Below, piece by piece: positions 1 to 7,032 of a stretch of DNA of 19,523 bases (within the stretch, counting starts at the first letter, position 1; every line of letters starts with the position of its first letter). Position numbers and translations under genes: made by a program. Below the pieces are notes generated by a model that had not been told where the DNA came from, did not search any database, and saw nothing but the letters and a program-made list of their open reading frames with translations. Source of the DNA: Fusobacteriaceae bacterium UBA2433 (lineage in GTDB: Bacteria > Fusobacteriota > Fusobacteriia > Fusobacteriales > Fusobacteriaceae); contig DDQV01000123.1 in the NCBI GenBank assembly GCA_002342785.1, forward strand, positions 21,530 to 41,052, read 5' to 3'.

Positions 1-498
1 CCTGCCGATGACCTTACTGACCCGGCTCCAGCAACAACATTTGCCCATCTAGATGCAACGACAGTTTTATCTAGAAGGATTGCATCATTAGGAATCTATC
101 CAGCAGTAGATCCACTAGATTCTACATCTAGAGTTCTTGATCCACAAATTGTAGGACATGAACATTATAAAACTGCCAGAGATGTACAAGAGGTATTACA
201 AAGATATAAAGAACTTCAAGATATCATCGCAATCTTAGGAATGGATGAATTATCTGATGAAGATAAATTAGCAGTTAGTAGAGCTAGAAAAATTGAAAGA
301 TTCTTCTCTCAACCATTTGCTGTAGCAGAACAATTTACTGGAATGTCTGGTAAATATGTTCCTGTAAAAGATACTATTAAAGGATTTAAAGAGATCTTAG
401 ATGGAGTGCATGATGAATTACCTGAGCAAGCTTTCCTATATGTAGGTACTATAGAAGAAGCTATTGCAAAGGGAAGAGACTTAATGAAGGGGGAATAA
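1..498 (+). CDS. atpD: F1Fo ATP synthase subunit beta, C-terminal part (5' truncated by window)
   Basis: This is the catalytic beta subunit of the F1 sector on the cytoplasmic side of the membrane, seen here as its last 165 codons. The frame is open from base 1. It begins within the conserved PADDLTDPAPATTF stretch, followed by HLDATTVLSR, the SRVLDPQIVG segment and the DELSDEDK motif (the family's DELSEED region, nt 244-267), then the usual C-terminal helical domain ending in DLMKGE. The gene is complete at the 3' end, with a TAA stop. atpC begins 3 nt after it, as in standard atp operons where the order is gamma-beta-epsilon. The coupling ion (H+ or Na+) is decided by the c subunit, which lies outside the window. 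Identity is essentially certain; only the 5' boundary is missing. Confidence 0.98.
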   Translation, partial: PADDLTDPAPATTFAHLDATTVLSRRIASLGIYPAVDPLDSTSRVLDPQIVGHEHYKTARDVQEVLQRYKELQDIIAILGMDELSDEDKLAVSRARKIERFFSQPFAVAEQFTGMSGKYVPVKDTIKGFKEILDGVHDELPEQAFLYVGTIEEAIAKGRDLMKGE

Positions 499-501
499 GA
501 T

Positions 502-903
502 ATGGCAACTTTTAAATTAGAAGTTATAACTCCTCTGAAAAAAGTATTAGAAGTAGAAGCAGAAAGGGTAATTTTGAGAACTTCAGAGGGTGATATGGGT
601 ATATTAGCAAAACATGCTCCTTTAGTTGCAGAATTAGCTGTAGGAGAGATGAAAATAAAATTTAACGGCACTGAGGAAAAATTCTTTGTAGCAGGTGGTT
701 TTTTAGAGATCTCCAAAGATAGAACTTTAGTTTTAGCTGATGAAGCTATGAATATCAAGGATATTGATGTGGAATTAGCTAGAAAAGAAGCAGAATTAGC
801 AAAACAAAAATTATCTAAGTTAAAAGAGGATAGAGATATTGCGGTAACGCAAAAAGCTCTTAACTCAGCTTTGACTAAGATAGGAATGGTAGAAGGAAAA
901 TAA
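502..903 (+). CDS. atpC: F1Fo ATP synthase subunit epsilon
   Basis: This 133-aa protein is the central-stalk epsilon subunit, which couples rotation to catalysis and can inhibit ATP hydrolysis. Residues 1-84 form the usual beta-sandwich (FKLEVITPLKKVLEVEAERV near the start and GDMGILAKHAPLVAEL at 30-45). Residues from about 88 are the charged alpha-helical hairpin (ELARKEAELAKQKL). Length is normal for the family. The ATG is preceded by an AAGGGGGAA ribosome-binding site that overlaps the end of atpD, so the two genes are probably translationally coupled. It is the last gene of the atp operon; a strong hairpin terminator starts 10 nt after the stop codon. Confidence 0.97.
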   Translation: MATFKLEVITPLKKVLEVEAERVILRTSEGDMGILAKHAPLVAELAVGEMKIKFNGTEEKFFVAGGFLEISKDRTLVLADEAMNIKDIDVELARKEAELAKQKLSKLKEDRDIAVTQKALNSALTKIGMVEGK

Positions 904-913
904 ATAGTATAAT

Positions 914-946
914 AAAAAGGAAAGATTTTATATCTTTCCTTTTTTT
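914..946. terminator. Bidirectional intrinsic terminator of the atp operon and the converging ABC operon
   Basis: A perfect 13-bp stem (914-926 pairing with 932-944) has a 5-nt loop. It is followed by a T-run on the plus strand and preceded by an A-run that becomes a U-tract on the minus strand. It lies between the atpC stop (903) and the stop of the converging permease gene (952), so it can serve both operons. Confidence 0.93.
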
Positions 947-951
947 ATCTT

Positions 952-1659
952 TTAAAAATCCGTTTTATTGTCTACTAGCCATCCACTAATCCAAAGCATA
1001 AGAGTAGTTATTAAAATTATTATGATAGTAGATACTGCAGTACCAATAGAAGATATTTCGTTTAAACTATCCCAAAAGATAAGATTAAAGATCTTAGACA
1101 AAAGAGACATAACAACGATAACTATAAGGGTTTTAAATTTTAATTTAGAGAGAAATGTCTTAGTTATAACAATACTTAAAAATACCAGTGAGAAGAAACT
1201 ACCTAATGTAACAACTCCTAAAAAAATTCTTTTAATAACAGTAAGATCACTCTGCAAATAATTGATAAATTTTACTCCCTCTTGTGGTGAAATATAATAA
1301 AAATTTGCAAATGAGAGGAGAAAAGTAAATAAAAATAAACATAGTCCCAAGATAAGTGTAGCTAAAAATTTTGAAGAAATAATTTTAAATCCACTGTTAG
1401 GAGTCATAAAAACCATAGTACGATCTGTAGAGTTCATGTCTTTAAAAAAATTACTAATTGATGAATATAAAAATGCAATATAACTAATAAAAAATATTAG
1501 GAAGTGTAGTTGTAAACCTATAAAAGGATTGTTAGTAATATTACTGTTATTTGTATAGATCGAATAAATTCTATGTAATTGTAGTAATAAAAATACAGTT
1601 CCTAATATTATAAATAATTTTTTTCGTTTTAATATTTCAAATTGAATTAAATTAAACAT
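952..1659 (-). CDS. ABC transporter permease, six-helix integral membrane protein
   Basis: This 235-aa, very hydrophobic protein has six predicted membrane helices at about residues 14-35, 46-68, 96-120, 144-166, 177-197 and 204-229. A short charged N-terminal lead (FEILKRKKLF) is typical of ABC-2-like permeases in small two-gene exporters. The start overlaps the last 8 nt of the upstream ATPase gene, so it is co-transcribed and probably translationally coupled. Together with the ATPase it should make an inner-membrane ABC transporter. In YtrA-regulated systems such pairs often respond to cell-envelope stress or antimicrobial peptides, but no substrate can be read from this sequence. There is no peptidase or substrate-binding domain. 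Confidence 0.8.
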   Translation of the reverse strand: MFNLIQFEILKRKKLFIILGTVFLLLQLHRIYSIYTNNSNITNNPFIGLQLHFLIFFISYIAFLYSSISNFFKDMNSTDRTMVFMTPNSGFKIISSKFLATLILGLCLFLFTFLLSFANFYYISPQEGVKFINYLQSDLTVIKRIFLGVVTLGSFFSLVFLSIVITKTFLSKLKFKTLIVIVVMSLLSKIFNLIFWDSLNEISSIGTAVSTIIIILITTLMLWISGWLVDNKTDF

Positions 1660-2347
1660 TGTATACCTCCCAATAAAGTGATTCTAAAGATTTGTTTTCA
1701 GTATCTCTAAGTTCTTCTAGATTGATATCTCTAATGAGGGACCCCTCATTTAAAAATAAGACTTGTTCTAAAATTAATTCCATTTCATTTAGAGCATGGG
1801 AGGAGATAAGGATAGTACTGTCTTTTGTAGTCATACTAATAATTGTATTTTTAATAAGATCTTTTGATATAATATCTATTCCATTTAATGGTTCATCAAA
1901 CATATAAAATTCTACATCTCTAGCAAGACATAGAGTAACTTTTAATCTCATCTTCATTCCTGTTGAAAATGTTTCTATTTTTTCATTTAGAGGTAATTTC
2001 ATATTTTCCAAGATTTGATATGCTTTTTCTAGGGAAAAATCTTCAAAATTATTGTTATAAAATTTTAAAATATCACAAGGCATAAGATTGGACATAAAGA
2101 TGTCTTCTGTGGGCATAAAAGCAATATTTTTTCTAGTTTTAAATGAAATTTTATTGTTGTTAAAAGATAGAGATCCCTTAGTTGGTTTAACCAATCCGTA
2201 GATGATTTTCATAAGAGTTGTTTTACCACTTCCATTTGGACCTATCAACCCATAGACCATCCCTTTTTTAAATGAATATGAAAAGTTATTTAATGCTTTT
2301 TTCTTGAAATAACCCTTAGTTAAATTATTTATAATTAAATTTTCCAT
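1652..2347 (-). CDS. ABC transporter ATP-binding protein (YtrB-like)
   Basis: This 231-aa nucleotide-binding subunit has Walker A GPNGSGKT at 36-43, Walker B FYMFDE at 147-152 and a switch histidine in ISSHALNE (H184). The signature motif is degenerate: FSTGMK around 128-132 replaces the classic LSGGQ, a form common in exporters of this type. The Q-loop glutamine is not obvious; the region reads AFMPTEDIF (about 76-84). The ATG lies inside the 3' end of the regulator gene (13-nt overlap) and is preceded by GAGGAGG, which fixes the start. With the downstream permease it forms a regulator-ATPase-permease operon. The ABC ATPase call is firm; the substrate is unknown. Confidence 0.92.
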   Translation of the reverse strand: MENLIINNLTKGYFKKKALNNFSYSFKKGMVYGLIGPNGSGKTTLMKIIYGLVKPTKGSLSFNNNKISFKTRKNIAFMPTEDIFMSNLMPCDILKFYNNNFEDFSLEKAYQILENMKLPLNEKIETFSTGMKMRLKVTLCLARDVEFYMFDEPLNGIDIISKDLIKNTIISMTTKDSTILISSHALNEMELILEQVLFLNEGSLIRDINLEELRDTENKSLESLYWEVYNV

Positions 2348-2703
2348 TGATCCTCCTCAATCTTTTTTAACATATTTATTGATTCCTCTAGTGATATATT
2401 GAGATCCTTCATATCACAAATAAATTTAGTTATTATATCACTAGCCATCTTCTTTTTTAGATTTTTTAATATGGTTTCATCTTCTACAACAAATGTTCCC
2501 ATCCCCCTTTTAGTAAAAACAATATTTTCTAACTCTAACTCCTTATAGACTCTAGATACTGTGTTGGGATTAACTTTAAATTTTATTGAGAGTTCCCTTG
2601 TAGACATTAATTTTTCTCCAGGTTTTAATATCTTTAGGGATATATCTTGCTTTAATCTATCTATTATTTGTAAATAGATAGGGATATTTTTTTTGAAATC
2701 CAT
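2335..2703 (-). CDS. GntR-family transcriptional regulator, YtrA subfamily
   Basis: This 122-aa protein has an N-terminal winged helix-turn-helix of GntR type. IPIYLQIIDRLKQDISL opens it, the recognition region runs through STRELSIKFKVNPNTVSRVY, and the wing is RGMGTF at about 66-71. Only a short helical tail of about 50 residues follows, instead of a large effector domain. That is the mark of the YtrA subfamily, whose members usually repress an adjacent ABC transporter operon. I start the gene at the ATG at 2703 rather than at 2745, because AGGAGG lies 5 nt before 2703 while the upstream ATG would lie inside the promoter and operator. It is the first gene of the operon and probably regulates itself through the inverted repeat at 2722-2747. 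Confidence 0.9.
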   Translation of the reverse strand: MDFKKNIPIYLQIIDRLKQDISLKILKPGEKLMSTRELSIKFKVNPNTVSRVYKELELENIVFTKRGMGTFVVEDETILKNLKKKMASDIITKFICDMKDLNISLEESINMLKKIEEDQWKI

Positions 2704-2721
2704 TTTTCCTCCTCTTTTCAT

Positions 2722-2747
2722 TAGTGTCCTAGGTTGATAGTACACTA
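2722..2747. promoter_or_regulatory. Candidate operator of the GntR/YtrA regulator
   Basis: An inverted repeat TAGTGT-N14-ACACTA spans the -10 box and the start of transcription of the operon promoter. The centre also has partial symmetry (ACTAT / CTAGG on the minus strand). The position is right for autorepression by the product of the first gene. That this protein binds it is inferred. Confidence 0.55.
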
Positions 2748-2765
2748 GTTTTATAATGAAGTCAA
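2737..2765 (-). promoter_or_regulatory. Sigma70-type promoter of the ytrA-like ABC operon
   Basis: On the minus strand a TTGACT -35 box (2760-2765) is separated by exactly 17 nt from a TACTAT -10 box (2737-2742). Both are close to consensus and lie 34 nt before the chosen regulator start. Confidence 0.75.
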
Positions 2766-2790
2766 ATAATTTATAGAAATATGATATAAT
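2762..2790 (+). promoter_or_regulatory. Probable promoter of the ankyrin-helicase gene
   Basis: A perfect TATAAT (2785-2790) sits 60 nt before the gene start. The -35 region 17 nt upstream (TCAAAT at 2762-2767) is poor. It is divergent from the ABC-operon promoter and physically overlaps its -35 box, so the two could interfere with each other. Confidence 0.5.
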
Positions 2791-2849
2791 AGTTTAAAAA
2801 TTAATAGTTATATAAAAAATATAGAAAGGCGGTAGAAGGAGAATAATTT

Positions 2850-5800
2850 ATGAATAAAACTAATAAAAACTTTAGACAAAAATTATTAAAGGCGATAAAA
2901 TTAAATAATATAGAAACAGTGAAAATAATGTTAGAAAAAAATAATATTGATTTAAAATTTTGGAAAGATCCTACAGAGGTCATGGTTGAATTATTAAATA
3001 AAGATTATATTGAGATGTTTAAATTACTTATGAAACAAGAGATTGATCTAGATCCTGACTGTATAGATAATTCTAAAGTTTTAATATTAGCTTCTACTAA
3101 TGGATATATAGAAATAGTGAAGCTATTATTAGATTTTAAAATAAATCTAAACGTAAAGGATAACAATAAATCAACAGGATTGACTATAGCTTGTGAGAAT
3201 GGAGATATAGAGATAGTAAAATTATTATTAAAATCTAATGCAAATCCCAATATAAGAAATAGAAATGAAAATACAGGATTGATCATAGCTTGTGAGAATG
3301 AAGAGGAAGAAATAGTAAAATTATTATTAGATTCAAAAGCAGATTTAAATATAAAAGGTGAAAATGAATATACGGCATTGATTGCAGCTGTAGCAAATGA
3401 AAATAAAAAAATAATCAAGTTGTTATTAGATTCAAAAGCAGATTTAGATATTAAAAATATAGATGGAATAACACCGCTAATGTTAGCTACAGAAAATGGT
3501 AATATAGAGGTAGTAAAGCTTTTGCTAAATTTTAAATTAGATATAGATATGCAAGATAAAATAGGAAGAACGGCTCTAATAATAGGTTGCGAAAATAAAG
3601 AAAAAGAGATTGTAAAGTTGTTATTAGACTCAAAAGCAGATCCCAATATTCAAGATGAAGTAGGAAGGACAGCACTGGCAATAGTTTCTAAAAATGAAAA
3701 TCAAGAAACGCAAAATTTTGTATTAGATCAAAAATTAGATTTTGACATGGGAAATGATTGGACCTCTTTAATACCGACAACTGATTGGGGTTATAAAGAT
3801 ATAATCAAGATGTTATTAGAAAATAATGCTAGCCTTAATATTAGAGATAATAATAATATTTCACCTTTGATGATCTTGTCTGAACTTGGTGACGATGAGA
3901 TATTAGAACTTATAATAAATTGTCAATCTAATGATATAAGTGAAAAAAAATTATCTACTGCAATGATAGAAGAAAAAAAAGAGAAACCCTTTCAAGAAAA
4001 AATGAAGATAGATATGGATGTTTTTGAATCTCATTTAGATATATTTATTAATGATTCTAAGGAAAAAATAAATAAAAAAGTTGAAAAATCAAAAAAAACT
4101 TCTAGTGGGAGATTTAAAAATTTAGATAAAAATAAAAAAGTATTTATAGTAGATAGTTTTTTTAAATCTTATTTTGCCAAAAGATTAGATAAAGAGGAGT
4201 TTGAATTATTTTTATTTGAGAAAGGATATGAGATATTAGATGCAAAAGATCATCAAAATTTACGTCACGGGAATAGAATAAAAAAATTAAAGACAGAAAA
4301 TAATTTTTTTGAGTTGAGGATAAATCGTGGAGATAGGATAATATTTACATTTAAAGAAGATGGGATTATATTTCTTTGTGTAGACAATCATAACAATGCA
4401 GTAAAGAGGGGAAAGAATACAGAGATAAATAATCTGATAAAACTTTCAGCAAAGGCAGAAGATATTTCTCAGATTGATACTAAGGATATAATTTTAAATC
4501 CTGTCTTTGAATATAATTCCTTAGAAGAAATAAAAAAAACTTATGAAAATAATCGAGAGTTATATAAATTAACAAGGGAACAACAAAATATTATAAATAA
4601 AAAACTTCCCATATGTTTATATGGTTCTGCTGGAAGTGGAAAAACCATTATGTTACTAAAAAAAATAGAGAAGATACTAAGGGATAATAAAGATGCAAAA
4701 ATTTTATTTCTTACTCACAATAAAAAATTATTGAGATATACCAAGGGGTTATATGAAACCTATTCAGGGTATAGGTTAAAACAAATAAATTTTAAAGATA
4801 TAAATGATTTTTTTAGGGAAGAACTATCTATTACAGATACAGAAGATAATTATTTCTCCTATGAAAAATTTAAGGAATGGTTTTTAAAAAAAAGTAGATA
4901 TAATATTAAATTAAAAGATCTATCTGTACTAGAAGTTTTTAGTGAGATAAAAGGAATAATAAAAGGATTTGTAGGATTTCATGGAAAGAGAGATATAGAA
5001 AAAGAAAATATTATTTCTAAAAAGTATTATAGGGAACTTAAGAATAAATATTCCCTTTTAAAAAATGATGAAACTAGAGAATTGGTTTATTCTTTAGGGA
5101 TAGACTATGAAAAACACTTAAAAAATGAAGGATATTATGATGAAAATGATTTGGCAATGAGATATTTAAAAGAGGAAAATAAAGGTTTTAAATATGATTT
5201 TATAGCCTGTGATGAAGTTCAAGATCTTACAGAGTTACAGATATTAAGTGTATTAGAAGTTATAAGAGATAAGAAAAATGTATTTTTGACTGGTGATAAC
5301 AACCAAGCTATAAACTTATCGTTTTTTGATTTTGGTAGGTTAGAAACTCTTTACCGTGAAAACTATAACTTTAAAAAATTAGAAAATAGTGAGATCTCTA
5401 TAAATTATAGAAGTGGTGAAAAGATAGTGAAATTAGCTAAAAAAATAGCTGAGATTAGGGAAGAAACACTTATAACAAATAAAAAAATAAGTTATAGGGA
5501 AAGATCGTCTATAAAGGAGGGAAACATACCCATCTTAGCTTCTTTTGATATAAATGATATATCTCAGTTAGAGGATAAAGATGTTATGATTATAGTTCCT
5601 AGTATTGAGCTAAAAAAAAATATGGGAAAAAAATATGAAAATACAATCTTAACAATCTATGAATCTAAGGGGATGGAAAGAGAAAATATTGTTTGTGTAG
5701 GTCTTGTAGATTATTTTAAAGATGATGTAGACAAAATAGTTAAAGTTATAAAAAATAATAATATAGAAAAATTATCAAATCATTATAGACATTTTTTCAA

Positions 5801-6644
5801 CTTATTTTATGTAGCTGTGACAAGAGCTAAGAAAACTTTGATATTTTTAGATGATATAGATAATAGTTTTTTTAATTTATTAGAAAAATTATTATATAAG
5901 ACAAGTAATAAAAATTGGTTGGACAATTTTATAGAGATAGAGGGGATGTCAGATGAAAAAATATTAAAATACGCAAAAGAATTTGAAGAAAAAGGACTAT
6001 ATTTTGAAGCATTAAAAAATTATAAAAAAATTAAAGATATTGATTCTAAGATTATATTGAAGATCGAGTCTTTTATAAAATTTGAAAATAAAAAATATAA
6101 AGAAGCTTTAGAAGGTTTTGAAAGATTAAAAATGTGGAATGAATCATTTGAGTGTGCTAAGAAGCTAAAAGATAAAAAAAGTAAAGATAGATATCAAATA
6201 AAAATATATGAAAAGGAAAAAAATTATCTTATGTTAGCTGAGTTTTATAATTTAAATCTACAATGGCAACTTGCCTTTGATACTTTTATTAAATATTTTA
6301 GAGAGGAAGATTCTAAATTAAATAAAGGTAATCAAATATTCTTTAATATTTTACCTAAAATAGATCCTCAAAAGATAGAAAAAAAAGACAAAGAATTTAT
6401 TGTAGAAATTTTAGGAAAAAAATCTGTTTTTTATAGATTAGTTGTAGATATCCTTGTTTTAGATAGAAGATATAAAGAAGCTAAAGAGCTACTTGAACTA
6501 CAAAAAAATAAAGATGAAGAAGATGAACTTAAGATAATTTTACTGAAAGAAAAAGAGATGTTATGTGATAAGAAGATTGGTAAAGTAGAGGGAAAAAAAG
6601 AAAAAAGGTTATATAAAAATTATTATTTAAATAGAGAGAGATAA
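2850..6644 (+). CDS. Giant fusion protein: ankyrin repeats, RelE/ParE-like domain, UvrD-type SF1 helicase, TPR-like tail
   Basis: This 1264-aa protein has no signal peptide or membrane segment and is probably cytoplasmic. Residues about 10-360 hold some ten ankyrin repeats (units such as NGDIEIVKLLLKSNANPNI). A Lys-rich linker leads to a RelE/ParE-like module at about 428-522 (NRIKKL, FELRINRGDRIIF, then VDNHNNAVKR); its R496 aligns by eye with the GYR arginine of RelE, but the C-terminal catalytic Arg/Tyr of RelE are not evident. A full superfamily-1 helicase follows: Q-motif LTREQQNII (574-582), Walker A GSAGSGKT (592-599), motif II DEVQD (788-792), motif III FLTGDNNQA (812-820), NYRSGEKI (852-859), motif V ESKGMERENIV (938-948) and motif VI YVAVTRAKK (987-995). 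Residues 1035-1235 look like TPR-type helical pairs. The start has AAGGAG about 9 nt upstream. Domain calls are firm for ankyrin and helicase, moderate for RelE and the tail. Function is unknown; nucleic-acid surveillance or phage defence is a guess. Confidence 0.88.
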   Translation: MNKTNKNFRQKLLKAIKLNNIETVKIMLEKNNIDLKFWKDPTEVMVELLNKDYIEMFKLLMKQEIDLDPDCIDNSKVLILASTNGYIEIVKLLLDFKINLNVKDNNKSTGLTIACENGDIEIVKLLLKSNANPNIRNRNENTGLIIACENEEEEIVKLLLDSKADLNIKGENEYTALIAAVANENKKIIKLLLDSKADLDIKNIDGITPLMLATENGNIEVVKLLLNFKLDIDMQDKIGRTALIIGCENKEKEIVKLLLDSKADPNIQDEVGRTALAIVSKNENQETQNFVLDQKLDFDMGNDWTSLIPTTDWGYKDIIKMLLENNASLNIRDNNNISPLMILSELGDDEILELIINCQSNDISEKKLSTAMIEEKKEKPFQEKMKIDMDVFESHLDIFINDSKEKINKKVEKSKKTSSGRFKNLDKNKKVFIVDSFFKSYFAKRLDKEEFELFLFEKGYEILDAKDHQNLRHGNRIKKLKTENNFFELRINRGDRIIFTFKEDGIIFLCVDNHNNAVKRGKNTEINNLIKLSAKAEDISQIDTKDIILNPVFEYNSLEEIKKTYENNRELYKLTREQQNIINKKLPICLYGSAGSGKTIMLLKKIEKILRDNKDAKILFLTHNKKLLRYTKGLYETYSGYRLKQINFKDINDFFREELSITDTEDNYFSYEKFKEWFLKKSRYNIKLKDLSVLEVFSEIKGIIKGFVGFHGKRDIEKENIISKKYYRELKNKYSLLKNDETRELVYSLGIDYEKHLKNEGYYDENDLAMRYLKEENKGFKYDFIACDEVQDLTELQILSVLEVIRDKKNVFLTGDNNQAINLSFFDFGRLETLYRENYNFKKLENSEISINYRSGEKIVKLAKKIAEIREETLITNKKISYRERSSIKEGNIPILASFDINDISQLEDKDVMIIVPSIELKKNMGKKYENTILTIYESKGMERENIVCVGLVDYFKDDVDKIVKVIKNNNIEKLSNHYRHFFNLFYVAVTRAKKTLIFLDDIDNSFFNLLEKLLYKTSNKNWLDNFIEIEGMSDEKILKYAKEFEEKGLYFEALKNYKKIKDIDSKIILKIESFIKFENKKYKEALEGFERLKMWNESFECAKKLKDKKSKDRYQIKIYEKEKNYLMLAEFYNLNLQWQLAFDTFIKYFREEDSKLNKGNQIFFNILPKIDPQKIEKKDKEFIVEILGKKSVFYRLVVDILVLDRRYKEAKELLELQKNKDEEDELKIILLKEKEMLCDKKIGKVEGKKEKRLYKNYYLNRER
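3174..3643 (+). repeat. Tandem ankyrin units still recognisable at DNA level (99-nt period)
   Basis: Near-identical blocks recur at 99-nt spacing, which is one 33-residue ankyrin unit. ACAGGATTGA..ATAGCTTGTG occurs at about 3174 and 3273; TTATTAGATTCAAAAGCAG occurs at about 3325 and 3424, and a close variant (TTATTAGACTCAAAAGCAG) occurs again near 3619. Confidence 0.75.
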
Positions 6645-6669
6645 ATAAAATATCAATAGGAGGAAAAAG

Positions 6670-6870
6670 ATGACAAGGGAAGAATTTTTAATATCGATAA
6701 AAACAACAGAAAAAAAGTTAAAAGAAGAAAAAAAAGAAGTTATAGAGATAGATGATGGTGACCCAGAGTGTTTAGGATGGGAAGTAAGATATATAGATGA
6801 GAATAAAACTGTAGAGATAGCTTTAGGATGTAAGTGTAGTACTAGTAACAACCTTCATAATAAATTATAG
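6670..6870 (+). CDS. Small acidic protein of unknown function, downstream of the helicase
   Basis: I do not recognise this 66-aa protein. It has a Lys/Glu-rich helical N-terminal half (TTEKKLKEEKKEVIEI) and a second half that looks like a small beta domain (ECLGWEVRYIDENKTVEIALG), ending in a CKCS motif. There is no signal peptide or membrane segment. An AGGAGG sits 5 nt before the ATG, which is a strong reason to call it real. It starts 25 nt after the helicase stop and is followed at once by a hairpin, so it is the second and last gene of that transcript. It could be an accessory or partner of the helicase protein, or simply a passenger; nothing in the sequence decides this. Confidence 0.7.
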   Translation: MTREEFLISIKTTEKKLKEEKKEVIEIDDGDPECLGWEVRYIDENKTVEIALGCKCSTSNNLHNKL

Positions 6871-6878
6871 ATATTTGT

Positions 6879-6907
6879 AGAGCCCCTAGAAATTTTTAGG
6901 GGCTCTT
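6879..6907 (+). terminator. Terminator hairpin of the helicase operon
   Basis: A perfect 10-bp GC-rich stem, AGAGCCCCTA (6879-6888) with TAGGGGCTCT (6897-6906), has an A/T loop of 8 nt. The T-tract after it is short (TT then AGATT), so termination may be partial. It starts 8 nt after the stop of the small gene. Confidence 0.75.
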
Positions 6908-6924
6908 AGATTGAGATAAAATAT

Positions 6925-6954
6925 TAGATTTAATCTAGAAAATTGAGGTATAAT
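6925..6954 (+). promoter_or_regulatory. Possible promoter of coaE
   Basis: A perfect TATAAT lies at 6949-6954, preceded by a weak -35 region and a short inverted repeat (TAGATT-T-AATCTA, 6925-6937). It lies 78 nt before the coaE start and downstream of the helicase-operon terminator, so coaE probably has its own promoter. Confidence 0.45.
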
Positions 6955-7032
6955 AAAAGAGTAATAATTTTATAGGTTATGAAAAAAAGATTTTATTTAA
7001 TATGAAATTATCTTAAAAAAGGAGATAAAGTT

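Noticed and set aside
1..40. Locally higher G+C and different codons at the window start
   Set aside because: The stretch encodes the strongly conserved PADDLTDPAPATT motif of a highly expressed gene; no sign of a junction.
309..758. Long minus-strand open frame opposite atpD/atpC
   Set aside because: It lies antisense to two certain genes, has no ribosome-binding site and looks like translated complement (Ser/Lys/Phe-rich).
2704..2745. Upstream ATG at 2745 as start of the GntR regulator
   Set aside because: It falls inside the promoter and operator region, while the ATG at 2703 has a consensus AGGAGG at the right distance.
3005..3646. 213-codon minus-strand frame opposite the ankyrin region
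   Set aside because: Its repeated SAFESNNNF pattern is just the complement of the ankyrin repeats; no start signals.
4600..6644. Possible frameshift in the many poly-A runs of the large gene
   Set aside because: The frame stays open through all helicase motifs in correct order and spacing, so no frameshift is indicated.
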